Positions 1 through 10,724 are shown, counted from the stretch's first letter. The stretch: DNA of 64,000 bases from Channallabes apus (GCA_030522415.1 CM060118.1:15442651-15506650), one strand, 5' to 3'. Numbers and translations: made by a program. The notes: generated by a model not told the origin, from the letters alone.

Positions 1-710
1 GTTTGTTTGTCACATGCTGGGACTACTCAAGATTGTTCATGTTCTTTTGGCCACTGCTGCTTCAGCTATATTTGAGCTTGTTTCCAGGAAGTCTAAAAAA
101 CATCTTTATAGTCACACAACTTACATGTGTTTTTGTACCTTTATTCTGTTTTCACGAACAGTCCCCATGGAAGTGTCCTGTGTTCTTGTGAGCTTTACTG
201 TACACACATTCCAGTGCAGCAAGTGATGTAGAGCACAAAGCACAGAGATGGCTGACTGCACAGTGTTAGCGCCCTCGAGACAGATGTTGCAACAAAGACC
301 CCATGTGAAGTAGAACGAGTCCATCTTACATTCATTTATTAACAATAAACTATGTTAGGGCTTTGGCCAATTCCGTCAAATAGATTAGCTTTAATTCTGC
401 TGATTACTTCCTGTAGTTTATTTTTAATCATGTTTTAGTTTCCTTGTAATACAAATCCGCCTTATTTGCTATTCTGCTTGCTTTTTGTAAAATTAATTAG
501 GAAGCTTCTGAAAACACTGTCCTGATAAATGGATGTTTAGATGTATTGCAAAGCCAGAAGTGAATGTGTTCAATCTGTTTAAATACTGTATATTATATAT
601 AAGCGAAAAAAGTCAAATAACACTTTTTTTCCCAGTAAAGCTTAAGTTATGTTTTATCATGATTTTCAAAACACTGTAATCGGGACCATTATTTACATAT
701 ATTTTATGTC
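1..710. other. AT-rich non-coding stretch, no gene seen
   Basis: The reading frames here are short, overlap one another on both strands and show no domain. I recognise no repeat family. Two copies of the heptamer TACTGTA lie at 196-202 and 584-590. Confidence 0.6.
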
Positions 711-712
711 TA

Positions 713-1058
713 CAGTGAAAAGTATAGACACACTAAATTCATTTCCTGATGTTTATTTCTATCTACATTGTAAAACAATACTGATGGCATCCAAAATATG
801 CAATAATCTTCTCTGAACAAGTTTATATTGAGATGTGTCCGGTACTTTGTTCTGTAAAGCCTTCATAACGGGGTAGTCTTAACGGAAGCAAGTTTTATCA
901 TGATGCTTGATAGGTTTTGAAAACTGACTGTTGTTGTTGTGGTTACTTAATTACCCATACCATATGTGTTATTTCAGTTTTGAAAGAAAAAATTGCAGTA
1001 TTGTCCTAGGATGTAAAAAATTTATTCAAAATTGTGGCCAAACTTTTGACTAGTACTG
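713..1058 (-). mobile_element. Tc1-like MITE, internally deleted
   Basis: The left end (cagtgaaaagtatagacaca, after a TA) and the reverse complement of the right end (cagtactagtcaaaagtttg) look like diverged terminal inverted repeats of a Tc1-like family common in fish. The body from about 740 to 870 resembles the 3' part of that family read in antisense. No transposase frame survives. The right-flank TA is not clear, so the ends are approximate. Confidence 0.5.
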
Positions 1059-1204
1059 AACATACTACATATTATTTTTATTTAAAAATGCTATTCAAAT
1101 ATTTAAATCAAAATGAAGGGAAAACAGCTTGTGCTTCAGCAGCTTCCAAATACTGTGAATATATTCCAACAGCACTTTGCAGAGGACTGCATTTGTAGAT
1201 CCTG

Positions 1205-1340
1205 CAAATGATTGGGACCCTGTCCGGGGTGTACCCCATCTCGTACCCTACAGTATATGGAAGTCTCCCGGGAAAGGATCCAGGCCCCCCCGTAACCCTG
1301 TACACAGGATAAACGGTATAGAAGATTATTGAATAAAAAA
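1205..1340 (+). repeat. DANA/mermaid-type SINE, 3' part
   Basis: It has the order seen in the complete copy at 32190-32565: 'attgggaccctgtcc', 'ggtgtaccccatctcgtacc', then 'acaggataaacggtatagaa'. The tRNA-like head and core are missing, as expected of a 5'-truncated SINE. Relative to other copies it carries about a dozen extra bases at 1248-1259, including TACAGTA. Confidence 0.75.
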
Positions 1341-1531
1341 ATAAATATATGGAGTCATGTTGCAGAAAACTTAAACAAATAAGTAAATTACAGATAATAT
1401 AAAAAGCTTAACAAGCTTACAAATACGTAAGGCTGATTGATTAAAAGGATTTTCTAGTTGGTTTACTGGTATGAGGTTAGGAATTACAAGATGTGACCTT
1501 ATGTTGAACGCAACATACTGTAAGCTGAAGC

Positions 1532-1582
1532 ATTTAATTACACCTAGTTAAAATATCTGTACAGTGTCAACTGATACAAATG
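1532..1582 (+). repeat. Copy 1 of a 51-bp direct repeat
   Basis: This segment matches 7779-7829 almost base for base ('taattacacctagttaaaat', then 'gtgtcaactgatacaaat'). The only clear difference is a small indel around 1562. It belongs to no family I recognise. Confidence 0.6.
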
Positions 1583-2795
1583 TTCCATACAACAAGAAGA
1601 GGCCGTGGGGGGAAGGAAATTTCACAATAACCATGGTGTCGATTTTACTGTTGAGAAAGAAGGGTTCATTAAGTCTTGTAAATACTAGTATAGTATTAGC
1701 ACCATTTTAAGCACATTGTTTTTATATCCTACATTTAAATATCCTTCATTTAAAAGCAACATTGTCTGCACTATTTTGCAGGTTTACTGTATTCCTACAA
1801 CTGCACTCTCCAAGTCATACATAAGACACAAAAAAGCATCACATTTCATTTGCATTATCTAAAAACTAAAAAATGCCACTGACCTGACCTGCCACACCTA
1901 CAGTACACAGTCACTTACAAAAATCAATCTAATGGGACAATCTAATGAAAAAATGAGAATAAACACATGAGAGTATCGCTGTATCAATTAATAAAACCTA
2001 CATGATTTACTATTAGGAAATTTTAAATTCAGATATTATTTAGTTTGGTTAATTACAAATCCCTGGGATTTAATCCCAAGGAGTACAGGGCACAGGGGAC
2101 ACACAGCATTGGGTGCCAACCCAGGCACACACACTCACACACCCACACAAGAATTTTGGCTATGTTCACATTACACGCCATATTGGTTAATTTAGATTTT
2201 TTTGACAGAAAATCTAAATTTCATGCCATGACAGTTCACATACATAATTACACATAACTTTTATCTAACCTGTGCTTTGAAATGCAGGTGCACATCAATA
2301 CTTCATCATATTTTACCATCTTGGACTTAAGATTCATTACTGTACAAATTTCTACAAAATGACCAATTTCTCTTTTCCTCCACTGAATACTTTCCCTGCT
2401 GTCCTGCACATGTTCAGAGGCAAAAAAATGCATGAATTCCCGAACTGACCGTCCTGATTCAAGTCACAGATATGTATCTGCATTACAGGTGCAGGGGTAA
2501 TCAGTCACTGTGCCGTCCTTACAGAAATAAGTGACCTCTGTTTTTATTTCACTCCAATTTTGCAGAGTTGGTTTATGCTTTAGGTCGCAAAACTCCTGCA
2601 GTTTTAACAGGGGTTTGCACATTTGCTGTTAAGTATCCATTGTATGCTGCAAGTTTTTTTTTTTTGCTTGATTAAAAGGGTTTATATTATTTTTATTTGT
2701 ATTTATATATATTTTTTCTGAATTAATTTTATCTATACTTGTGTAGACATTTTATATCTACTGTATAGGGTGCGTGCTTAGATAAAAGGAGATAT
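1583..2795. other. Non-coding stretch with one very old SINE trace
   Basis: No gene is visible. At about 2060-2155 the order 'ctgggatttaatcccaagga', 'gggtgccaacccaggcacac' and a CA-rich tail resembles the 3' half of a DANA-type SINE in antisense, heavily mutated. The rest is unique AT-rich sequence. Confidence 0.45.
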
Positions 2796-2797
2796 TA

Positions 2798-3239
2798 AGC
2801 CCTATTCAGACGGGACTAGTTTTCCAAACAACGTTTGAGTTAGAATTTCTTTCAGACGACGTCTGTCATTTCAAGTCTGCATTCGGATTATTACGGAGGT
2901 TGGAGTGTCTGTGTTTTACATGTGGGCATTGCACAAGACCACATGTCCACATCTACATCCATTATTGATGCACAAACTTGAATACCGGAAAACGCGTTTT
3001 TGGGGAAAAAAAATATTCGGCAATCACAGACATTCGCATTCAGACGGGATTAGATTTCTCTGAGGACCTCCGAGTTTGCTGAAAAACAGTAGGTAATTTT
3101 CTCTGGAATTTTTACAGAGGTCGTGTGAGAGAAAGACAGACATGGCAGATTTTAACGGAATTAAAATCACAAAGTACGTCTGTGAAACAGAAATTTCTCT
3201 AACGACCCCATGTAAAACTAGTCCCGTCCGAATAGGGCT
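2798..3239. mobile_element. PIF/Harbinger-like MITE with TTA duplication
   Basis: A 26-bp inverted repeat bounds the element: 'agccctattcagacgggact' plus agtttt at the left, and its complement at the right with one mismatch. It is flanked by TTA at 2795-2797 and 3240-3242. A 3-bp TWA duplication is the signature of PIF/Harbinger insertion. The 442-bp interior has no transposase frame, so movement would need a partner enzyme. Part of the terminal repeat ('cagacgggattag') recurs internally near 3040. Confidence 0.75.
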
Positions 3240-3599
3240 TTAGACTCAATACAGAAAAAGGGTAAAATGTTTCACAAGATGTCACGACATTAAACCACAT
3301 GAGAAATATTAAATGCCAGACAGAATGGTGAATGATGGTTGAAAAGTGAATAATATAAAAAGTGATCTGATATCATTTAATATTATACATAGAATTTCAT
3401 TTTTAAAAACTTATGAGTTTTAAGAATTAAAAAAATAAATCAGATGCTGGAGCAACTTCTTAATGCACAAACTGTCCCATTTCCTTACATTGTTAATCCC
3501 CAAATGTGTAAAAAAGATCTATGGGTGGCAAATTGGTTAAAGTAAATAAATTTCAAGTTCTTTAACATATCCTTTTTAAAATAAAAAGGATTTGCAAAA

Positions 3600-3977
3600 T
3601 GTAAGGGTTAACACCTAGAGGGCGCCAATGCGCCAAAGACTATTTGTGTTTGGAGTTTGTTTTGGTTTGGTTAAACTTCAGTTCCCAGGAAGCACCTCGG
3701 TCAGGTGACGAAGTTCACCTGAACCGAGGAAGAGAATTATGTTTAGTATAAATAGCCTGTTTTAGTTGAGTTAGGTTGTGTTGCATTAGTTGTCGTAAGG
3801 TTTGTGTTGGTGTTTGTTTATTTAAATATTCAAGTGAGATTAAAGAGTTCTAGGTGTTCTCAGAAAGAGCTTATGTTTTGTTTTCTGTGTTAACTTGAAT
3901 AAACATAATTATTGAACCGCCAGCTCGCCTCCTGCATTTATGCCACGACAACGCCGACACACCCCAGAATCGTGACA
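3600..3977 (+). repeat. 5' LTR
   Basis: It starts TGTAAGGG and ends CGTGACA. From about 3713 to the end it matches 5475-5753; the first 113 bases have no counterpart in the 3' copy. It contains a TATA box at 3747-3754 and AATAAA at 3898-3903, giving the usual promoter-then-polyadenylation order of U3-R-U5. Confidence 0.8.
3747..3754 (+). promoter_or_regulatory. LTR TATA box
   Basis: TATAAATA lies in the 5' LTR and is repeated intact at 5521-5528 in the 3' LTR. Its distance upstream of the AATAAA at 3898 suits an RNA polymerase II start inside the LTR. Confidence 0.6.
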
Positions 3978-3979
3978 GA

Positions 3980-5479
3980 ATGCAACACCTAATGAGTGGC
4001 TTAGTGGAGGGCTTCCCCCTGGACGAATTTTGGGGGGGAGCAGTTACCATCTCAAACGAGCTGGCGGACTGGCTGGAGGACAGCGAGACCGAGATGTGGC
4101 AGAGCTGGGAGGACTACTTGCTCGAAGAGCAGGAGGACTTGCTGGAGAGCAGCGAGGAGCAGAGAGAGAGAGAAGCACGGCAGAGCTGGGAGGGCTGCAG
4201 GCTCGCCATTCGGCGGACGCCATTCAGGGACGACGCAAAGAGGGGTGACAGACGTCCACGCACCGGCCGGAAGGAACGGGCCAGGAAGGTCAAGTACGGC
4301 GGTGACGAGAGGGAAGTAAAACCCCAGGCGGAGCAGCAGTGGAGAGAAGAAAGCGAGCTCGTCAGGTGGTGTTCAGAGCAGAATCGGGAGCAAGTACGAG
4401 ACTTGCGGGAGCAGGTAGAAGAGCTCTAACACCTGATCCTCCAGTTCCGGGAGAGCCGCGAAGCAGGCTCTGAGCTTCCTCTTCCCCCGCCAGCGCTCTT
4501 CGACAAGGAGGAAACAACGCTTCCGGTGCCTTCGCTGGACAGCGAGGAAGAGGCGTTTTCTCCACCGCCGCTGCCACGCTTCGACTCGGAGCAGGACGCG
4601 TTTCCTCCACAGCCGCCACTTGTCTGCACAGAAGAAGACGCATTCGCTCTTCCGCCGCCTCCGGTGCTCGACGCGAGGGACTATGCGCCGCTGTTGAACG
4701 GCGATGAGGACGCGTTTCCTCCACCGCCTCCGCCGATGTTCGTCGGGGAGGACTACCAGCAGTGGCTGGGCTGCGTGGAAGACGCGTTTCTCCCTCCGCC
4801 TCCCAGCGTTGAGGACATCGTGCAGGCACAGCCGTCTCCAAGCTCTGAGTCAGTTCTGCAGCCACCAAGCGTCACTTCCGCGCTGCAGACATCAAAGAGC
4901 CTGGAGAGCATCGTCCTGCCGCCGCCCCCCGGCTTCGAGGACGACGTGCCGCCGTCGAGCGTCTCTTCAGCTCCTCAGCCCGGCGCCGAGATCACCGTGC
5001 CAGCTCCTCAGCCCGGCGCCGAGATCACCGTGCCAGCTCCTCAGCCCGGCGCCGAGATCACCGTGCCAGCTCCTCAGCCCGGCGCCGAGATCACCGTGCC
5101 AGCTCCTCAGCCCGGGGCCGAGATCACCGTGCCAGCTCCTCAGTCCGGCGCCGAGATCACCGTGCCAGCCCTTCAGCCCGGCGCCGAGATCACCGTGCCA
5201 GCCCTTCAGCCCGGCGCCGAGATCACCGTGCCAGCTCCTCAGTCCGGCGCCGAGATCACCGTGCCAGGCCTTCAGCCCGGCGCCGAGATCACCGTGCCAG
5301 CCCTTCAGCCCGGCGCCGAGATCACCGTGCCAGCCCTTCAGCCCGGCGCCGAGATCACCGTGCCCGCTCTTCAGCCCGGCGCGGAGATCGTCAGGCGCAT
5401 TCCTCAGCCGTCAAGCGCCATGGACTTCGCGTCAGTTCCTTTGGCGCCAAGTGCCGCGAAAGTCCCAAAGCCAAGGTGA
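3980..5479 (+). pseudogene. LTR-element ORF with in-frame UAA and 11-residue repeats
   Basis: One frame runs from the ATG three bases after the 5' LTR to the TGA at the 3' LTR boundary, about 499 codons, broken only by UAA at 4427-4429. Residues 1-150 are rich in Glu, Arg and Trp (LEDSETEMWQSWEDYL), and a likely coiled coil (REQVRDLREQVEEL) runs into the stop. The frame continues without shift into acidic/proline blocks of the type EDAFPPPPPP, then thirteen copies of (A/G)(P/L)Q(P/S)GAEITVP. I recognise no gag, zinc knuckle or enzyme domain. It could be a highly diverged gag or a captured host fragment. Either the UAA is a disabling mutation or it is read through; the sequence cannot decide. 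Confidence 0.6.
4970..5389 (+). repeat. 33-bp tandem repeat, about 13 units
   Basis: The unit 'gctcctcagcccggcgccga' plus gatcaccgtgcca repeats in frame and encodes APQPGAEITVP. Variants alternate Pro/Leu at position 2 and Pro/Ser at position 4; the tenth unit begins with Gly and the last breaks off at GAEIV. Near-identity at DNA level points to recent expansion. Confidence 0.9.
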
Positions 5480-5753
5480 CGTAGAAATTCACCTGAACCG
5501 AGGAAGATAATTATGTTTAGTATAAATAGCCTGTTTTAGTTGAGTTAGGTTGAGTTGCATTAGTTGTCGTAAGGTTTGTGTTGGTGTTTGATTATTTAAG
5601 TATTCAAGTGAGATTAAAGAGTTCTAGGTGCTCTCAGAAAGAGCTTATGTTTTGTTTTCTGTGTTAACTTGAAAAAACATTATTATTGAACCGCCAGCTC
5701 GCCTCCTGCATTCATGCCACGACAACGCCGACACACACCCCAGAATCGTGACA
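5475..5753 (+). repeat. 3' LTR, missing its first ~113 bases
   Basis: It matches 3713-3977 and ends in the same GTGACA before the target duplication caaaa. Its start is fused to the end of the ORF. The AATAAA of the 5' copy reads gaaaaaac here, so the polyadenylation signal is damaged. Confidence 0.75.
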
Positions 5754-5759
5754 CAAAAG

Positions 5760-6455
5760 TTGATTTGCTGCAATCAAAATAAGAGCTCTTCTATTTTTTA
5801 CATTCCCTTGAATAAAAATATGCATTTACATATATATATGTAAATATATAGCACAATTTTAAAACGTAAAAATAACCTAATTTATCATATTACTGTAAAT
5901 ATATATATATATATATAGTCATTAGTATATTCAGTCACAATGCCACATTAGTGTTAGATAACTACAACCAAGCAACAGCGAAGAGCTCCGGAAAAATCAT
6001 TCCACAAATGATACAGATAAAATCTTATTTTGAAACCATCTTTCTGTATGGTATTAGCTGCTAATTTCATCTGACTAAACAGCATTTCAGCCCTCTCTGC
6101 TAACACTGCGGGATGAATGCATCGCTTAAGGCAGATGTACTGTACAATGTAAAAAATATAATATCGTGAAAAAGTTCTTTTTTATAATTTAACTAAAAAC
6201 GTTAAACATTCATATATTCTAATTCCTCATGTGTAAGGTAAAATATTTTAATCATTTTTTTTGTTTAATTTTTGGAAATAAAAAATCCAGCATCTCAAAA
6301 TATTTGTAAACCTTATTTAAAGTTTGGGTAAATTACTATTAATAGAGTATAAATACCATGTATCTGTCATCTAGAATATATAGTTTCTAGAATACATAGT
6401 TTGTACAATATTATACATTTCTGCTGCTCTACTGAATTACATAAAAATTGGGAAA
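5760..6455. other. AT-rich non-coding stretch
   Basis: There are short (AT)n runs at about 5836-5850 and 5897-5916. I see no gene and no recognisable repeat family. Confidence 0.6.
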
Positions 6456-6457
6456 TT

Positions 6458-6725
6458 TGGCATAGTGGTTAGCACTGTGGCGTCGCACCTTCAGGGTCAA
6501 GGGTATGATTCCCATCTCAGATCTATGTGCATGTAGTTTGCATGTTCTCCCCATGCTCGGTGGTTTTCCTCCGGGTACTCAGGTTTCCTCCCTCAGTCCA
6601 AAGACATACAGATTAGGCAAACTGCCATTTCCATATGTGTGCATTTGTGTACTCTTTGATAGACTGGCACCCTGCCCAGGGTCTACGGTAGCCTTATGTA
6701 ATTTTTCCTCCCATAGGATAAACGA
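6458..6725 (+). repeat. DANA/mermaid-type SINE, diverged, near full length
   Basis: A tRNA-like head (ggcatagtggttagcactg, then the B-box-like gggtatgattccc) is followed by the core 'gtttgcatgttctcc' and 'cagtccaaagacatacag', and by the degraded tail 'gactggcaccctgcccag' and 'ataggataaacgacag'. All parts are in plus order. Confidence 0.8.
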
Positions 6726-9180
6726 CAGTGAAAACGAAACAAATATAGATTTGTACATGCTTATAAAATACTTGGGCTTGTAATATAATACAGTATAGAT
6801 TGTAGGGGTATCAGCTTCTGTGACAACGTGCCCACAAAATCGATTTCAAATAACTTTGTGCATGTGCATTATTATTATTAAGTCTATTGTGAGTCAACAA
6901 AAATCCAATTTGTGGTCTAATAACTTATTTCAGCTGTTTGTATGGAAAACTAAACAACAATCAATAATGAAATTTACCGTTCCCATGCCAATTCTACTTT
7001 AAGAAATATAATATCAGTGGAATATGTGGGATATTGTGGAATATGACTGCTAGAACTGCAACAGCTAATCAACATAAATAAATAAAATTGATAACAAAAG
7101 TACTTGGCAATCCATTATTCTTTTTATCAGACTGCATTAATTATGCTTAAAAATGTGTCTATACTATGTGAATACTCCTTTCCTTATATTATGCCAACAC
7201 CTGACACCTTCTGTGACACCTTGTTTTAAAGTCTTAAATGAATGATTAGTCTACATAAAAAACTGTTTCTCATTTCATAACTCATGCCATGACGCATGTC
7301 TAGTGCTGGGTAGTGAGTAGTGAAGCTATTTGAATTTGTTAGCATGTACATCCAGTAAGTAAACTACACCTTCCACTCTGAGGTCCTGGTAAAGCCTACA
7401 CTCATCTTCTTACAGTAGTATACACAACACCCATTTTTACCAGTCTTGTGTCAAGTCCTCAAGTTTCCAACCTGCCTTCCGGTTACCTCAAAGTCAGCTG
7501 CAAAAAAAGAGTTGATTCACTGGGTTTACCAGGTTTCACAGCAAGCAAAAATGATTGAGCACTGGAGTGGATCAGTTAGCAAGACAGATGGCAGATATGT
7601 ATTCTGCGTTTATTTTGCATGTCTGATTGGAGTTAAACAAATCAGGCTTTGCAGATACGATAGTGTGCAGAATCAGGTAAGAAAATGCAAAGAAAAAAAA
7701 AAAATCACCTTACATTAGTCTTATTTGTCCAACATCATAAGAACTTGAGGCACTCATTATGGAATTTAATTACCTGCAATTTAATTACACCTAGTTAAAA
7801 TATCTGTAGTAGTGTCAACTGATACAAATGAATTAGCAATTTGTTTTATGAACGAATACTTTGTTGCATCCCTTGACACTAGCATAAACAATGCCTACTA
7901 AAATGTAGTAATCCCTGGGTTCTTCTACTTTACTGTGAATCACAAAATGCATTGTGTATCAGACACTCAACAGAGCAATGCATGTTCAAGGCCCAGTTTC
8001 ACTTAAGCACAGTAAAGGTAAGATGGTCTTCACCAGTGGAGAGTGTGCTTAATGCTTGCTCTAGCATTTTAAGAGAATCTTTGTGCTATGAACATTTCAG
8101 GGAACTCAGCAAAAAAGTACATGAGATTTTCTCGCCAGTCCCAGTGTTTAAAAGGGAGACAAGGCGCAGAAAGCAACAAACTTTAATACAGGCCTTCATT
8201 CAATAATCTCACAAAGGAGATTTGAAGGAAGTGTCATAATGTGCAAAACCTACCATGCAATTTAGCAGCTCTCTATCCACAGATCAGGCAGAAGACTCAT
8301 GGTGATACAGTTGTGTTAGGAACAGTGCAGGGATATAAACGCGCTGGTGGCCTCCCCTTTCTTCTCTTACCATGACTGGTTGAAGATGCTTGAAGAGAAG
8401 GTGTGGTGCAGTGGGTAGAGGTAGATTTGCTACACCTGGTATTCACAGGTAAATCCTCATCTTCAATCAAGGACACCAGCATAAAACAGCTGGAAAATAA
8501 AGAAAAGTGTTAGTTTTGTGTGCCAACAAATAAGTAAGATGTGAAAACTAACAAATCCATAGTGTCCGCTCTATATCCTGGTCCCAGGTTCATAAAGCAA
8601 CATGATTGTACTCATGAAAGACGCCTGGACATGCTGCTATAGCAACATAACTAACAATGATGGGTTGCATTTCTATTACCAAAAAGAAAAGGGTTATTTT
8701 TCTAGAACAGCATGCTACACAATATATTACTCCTCTTTTAACACATTTTCATGGCAATAACAGTTTTTTTAATGTAATGAACAAGATACCATTTACAATT
8801 ACAATCAAAGTTGAGGAGAAACGTATAGATATGAACAACTGTTGGGTTATTAGCATCTATCTTTTTCTGTCTCTTCTAGATAATAAGATGGATTACTTTA
8901 CAGAGCAACCAGAAAGTAAGGCAGAAAAGTTCACCATGTCAACAATTACATACTTTACAGTATGAATGCATATTGAGATTATTTGAACGTCCGTCTTACA
9001 AGTCCATAGAACAAGCATGTTCAGACAAAACTGTGATATAAATTATTGTCAGAGGTGCCATTATTGAAAACTAATCAACACCTTGCTGCCCAGAATCAGG
9101 CTTACAACAGAGCTGCAATTTACTTTTGTTTAAGTAAAGATTTAAGGTACAAATGTGAACTCTGCGTTAATCTAACCGTA
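6726..9180. other. Long non-coding stretch, no gene recognised
   Basis: Frames of 60-102 codons at 6820-7002, 7446-7718, 7952-8206 and 8657-8965 show no domain, no homology I recognise and ordinary AT-rich composition. Copy 2 of the 51-bp direct repeat lies at 7779-7829. Confidence 0.55.
7779..7829 (+). repeat. Copy 2 of a 51-bp direct repeat
   Basis: It is the partner of 1532-1582 in the same orientation, 6.2 kb away. The flanks are not similar, so the repeat is short and bounded. Confidence 0.6.
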
Positions 9181-9185
9181 GCACA

Positions 9186-9462
9186 TTCATTCATTAATTC
9201 ATCTTCGTTATCAGTTATACTATATAGGGTCGCAGGAAGCCTTGAGCCTATCCCAGAGGCACAAAGTGGGGTTCCATCGCGAGGCAGACACAAGCACACA
9301 CCCCACAGTTAGTCTAATCTGCATGTCTTTGGACTGTGGAAGGAAACCCACCAAGCATCCAGAGAATATGCAAACATCACTCACACAGACCCGGGAAGGG
9401 AATCGAACCCTCAACAGGCGAGGTGCGAGGCCACAATGCTAACCACTATGCCACCTACCTTC
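9186..9462 (-). repeat. DANA/mermaid-type SINE, antisense
   Basis: Antisense order is clear: (attc)n, 'ggtcgcaggaagccttgagc', 'ctgcatgtctttggactgtg', 'aatatgcaaacatcactcac', 'ggaatcgaaccctcaacagg' and 'gctaaccactatgccacc'. Part of the tail is deleted. The B-box and A-box complements at the right mark the SINE's 5' end. Confidence 0.85.
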
Positions 9463-9490
9463 AATTTATTTATTTATTTTATTTACAATT

Positions 9491-9592
9491 TGAATTCATG
9501 GGATAGGCTCCAGGTCCCCTGCGACCCTGAACACAGGATTAAGCGGTATAGAAAATGAATGAATGAATGAATGAATGAATGATGTAATATAA
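9491..9592 (+). repeat. DANA-type SINE, 3' end with (ATGA)n tail
   Basis: 'gggataggctccaggtcccc', 'acacaggattaagcggtata' and then (gaat)n are present; everything upstream is absent, as in a 5'-truncated insertion. It lies just 3' of the antisense copy at 9186-9462. Confidence 0.85.
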
Positions 9593-10569
9593 CTGTTAGA
9601 CCATGCTGTCTCGTTCTTACCTCCAAACTACAGGCTGAAAATAAAATAAAAAAATCCAATCAAGTCTGTAAGATCACCAGATCATCTTCACCTTAAGCAA
9701 TCCAACGCGGGTCAGGGCCCAGTCAGGGCATTACTAAAAGTGAAGCGTAACCCAGCTGGGTTCATCCTCAGTGCTTCTCTAGGTAGGAAAGGACTATTTA
9801 TTTATTGTGCATCATCTGTCAGACCTGAAACAAACAGCTGATGGAAAGCAGATGAAGGGGAGTCTTGAGAAGCAATAGTGGGCGGATAGCTACTGTTTAG
9901 AAGCGTGGGAAACGACAAGGATGAACGGGTTTCGATTTTTTTTTTCTTTTCACGCAAAAAAAAAAAAATCCCTCCAGTGTAGTCGTTAGTGTGTGCGGCG
10001 AAAGTCAGCGAGAAACGAGTAGCACTCCTCGGCAACCCTGCAGCAGGATTCTGGTGTGTAATGTTAATCTGGTCTTGTCACTTTGCAGCTGTGGAAAGAT
10101 ATGATTTGTGCATCTGAACAAGTGACTGCAGCTGGTAAAGAAAGAAAGAAACGCAAAACCACTGAGACATCTCGTACATACTGTAACCGTCATTGGAACC
10201 GTTGTCGTTTAACGGTCTTGACTGCACGAAGCGCATTCGGTTGAGAGCGGCTACTTCTCGGTTAGCTAACGCTAGCCGCCGTATTCCTGTTCTACACGAC
10301 GCGAAGGGCGACAGCTAGCGAGCGCTGCTAGCCGCCGAGAGCTAGCGGGATATTTTGAAGCCGGCAAAACAACATTTCTCGCCTTACCCTCTCGTTTTCC
10401 CGGCTTTACTCGTCCGAAAGGGCTGACTTTACACTTGTTTTTCGCCGATATTCGCGGTGTCACGCGGCGAACACACGCCCTGCCGTTTTATCTCCATCAG
10501 CGCTCACCGTGGTTTTTTTCCCCTTCTGCCATCCGCCCAACTTCAGCACCGAGCCAGTGGGGATCACAC

Positions 10570-10580
10570 TGCGCATGCGC
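10570..10580. promoter_or_regulatory. NRF1-type site
   Basis: TGCGCATGCGC matches the palindromic NRF1 consensus, common close to transcription starts in vertebrate CpG-island promoters. Confidence 0.55.
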
Positions 10581-10639
10581 CGCGTGGCTCCAGCTGTCAG
10601 CGCGCACGGACCGAAAGCTGCAGGGCTATACGTCCAAAA

Positions 10640-10724
10640 CCGCATACTACCCTACTAAACAGTACGGTAACTATAGTAACCCAAGGGGCGTGCTGTTTCG
10701 ACTGTTTAGTGCGGTAGTATGCGG
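10640..10724. repeat. Short inverted repeat
   Basis: Arms 10640-10663 and 10701-10724 are complementary over 24 bases with two mismatches ('ccgcatactacc' against 'ggtagtatgcgg'), around a 37-base loop. This could be a very small MITE or a regulatory hairpin at the edge of the CpG island. Confidence 0.6.

Larger units (their letters stand above)
3600..5753 (+). mobile_element. Non-autonomous LTR retrotransposon with a single GC-rich ORF
   Basis: Two direct repeats in the same orientation (3600-3977 and 5475-5753) enclose one long reading frame. The outer ends are TG and CA, and a 5-bp target duplication, caaaa, flanks the unit at 3595-3599 and 5754-5758. That combination is diagnostic of integrase-mediated LTR element insertion. 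There is no protease, reverse transcriptase, RNase H or integrase, so it resembles a LARD or gag-only element. I count roughly a dozen differences over the shared LTR part, which implies moderate age. The interior is far richer in GC than the flanks. Confidence 0.8.

Noticed and set aside
4362..4868. 168-codon minus-strand frame and other long frames in the LTR element
   Set aside because: They overlap the 499-codon plus frame in GC-rich tandem sequence. The plus frame is bounded by the LTRs and has regular in-frame repeats, so the others are by-products of composition.
7446..7718. 90-codon plus-strand frame
   Set aside because: No recognisable domain and it ends in a poly-A-rich tract; treated as chance.
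8657..8965. 102-codon plus-strand gene
   Set aside because: No domain, AT-rich codon use like the intergenic DNA, no splice or promoter context; open by chance.
9802..10193. Small minus-strand proteins at the CpG island
   Set aside because: Low-complexity F/K runs come from poly-T/A tracts. The segment looks like promoter or untranslated exon.
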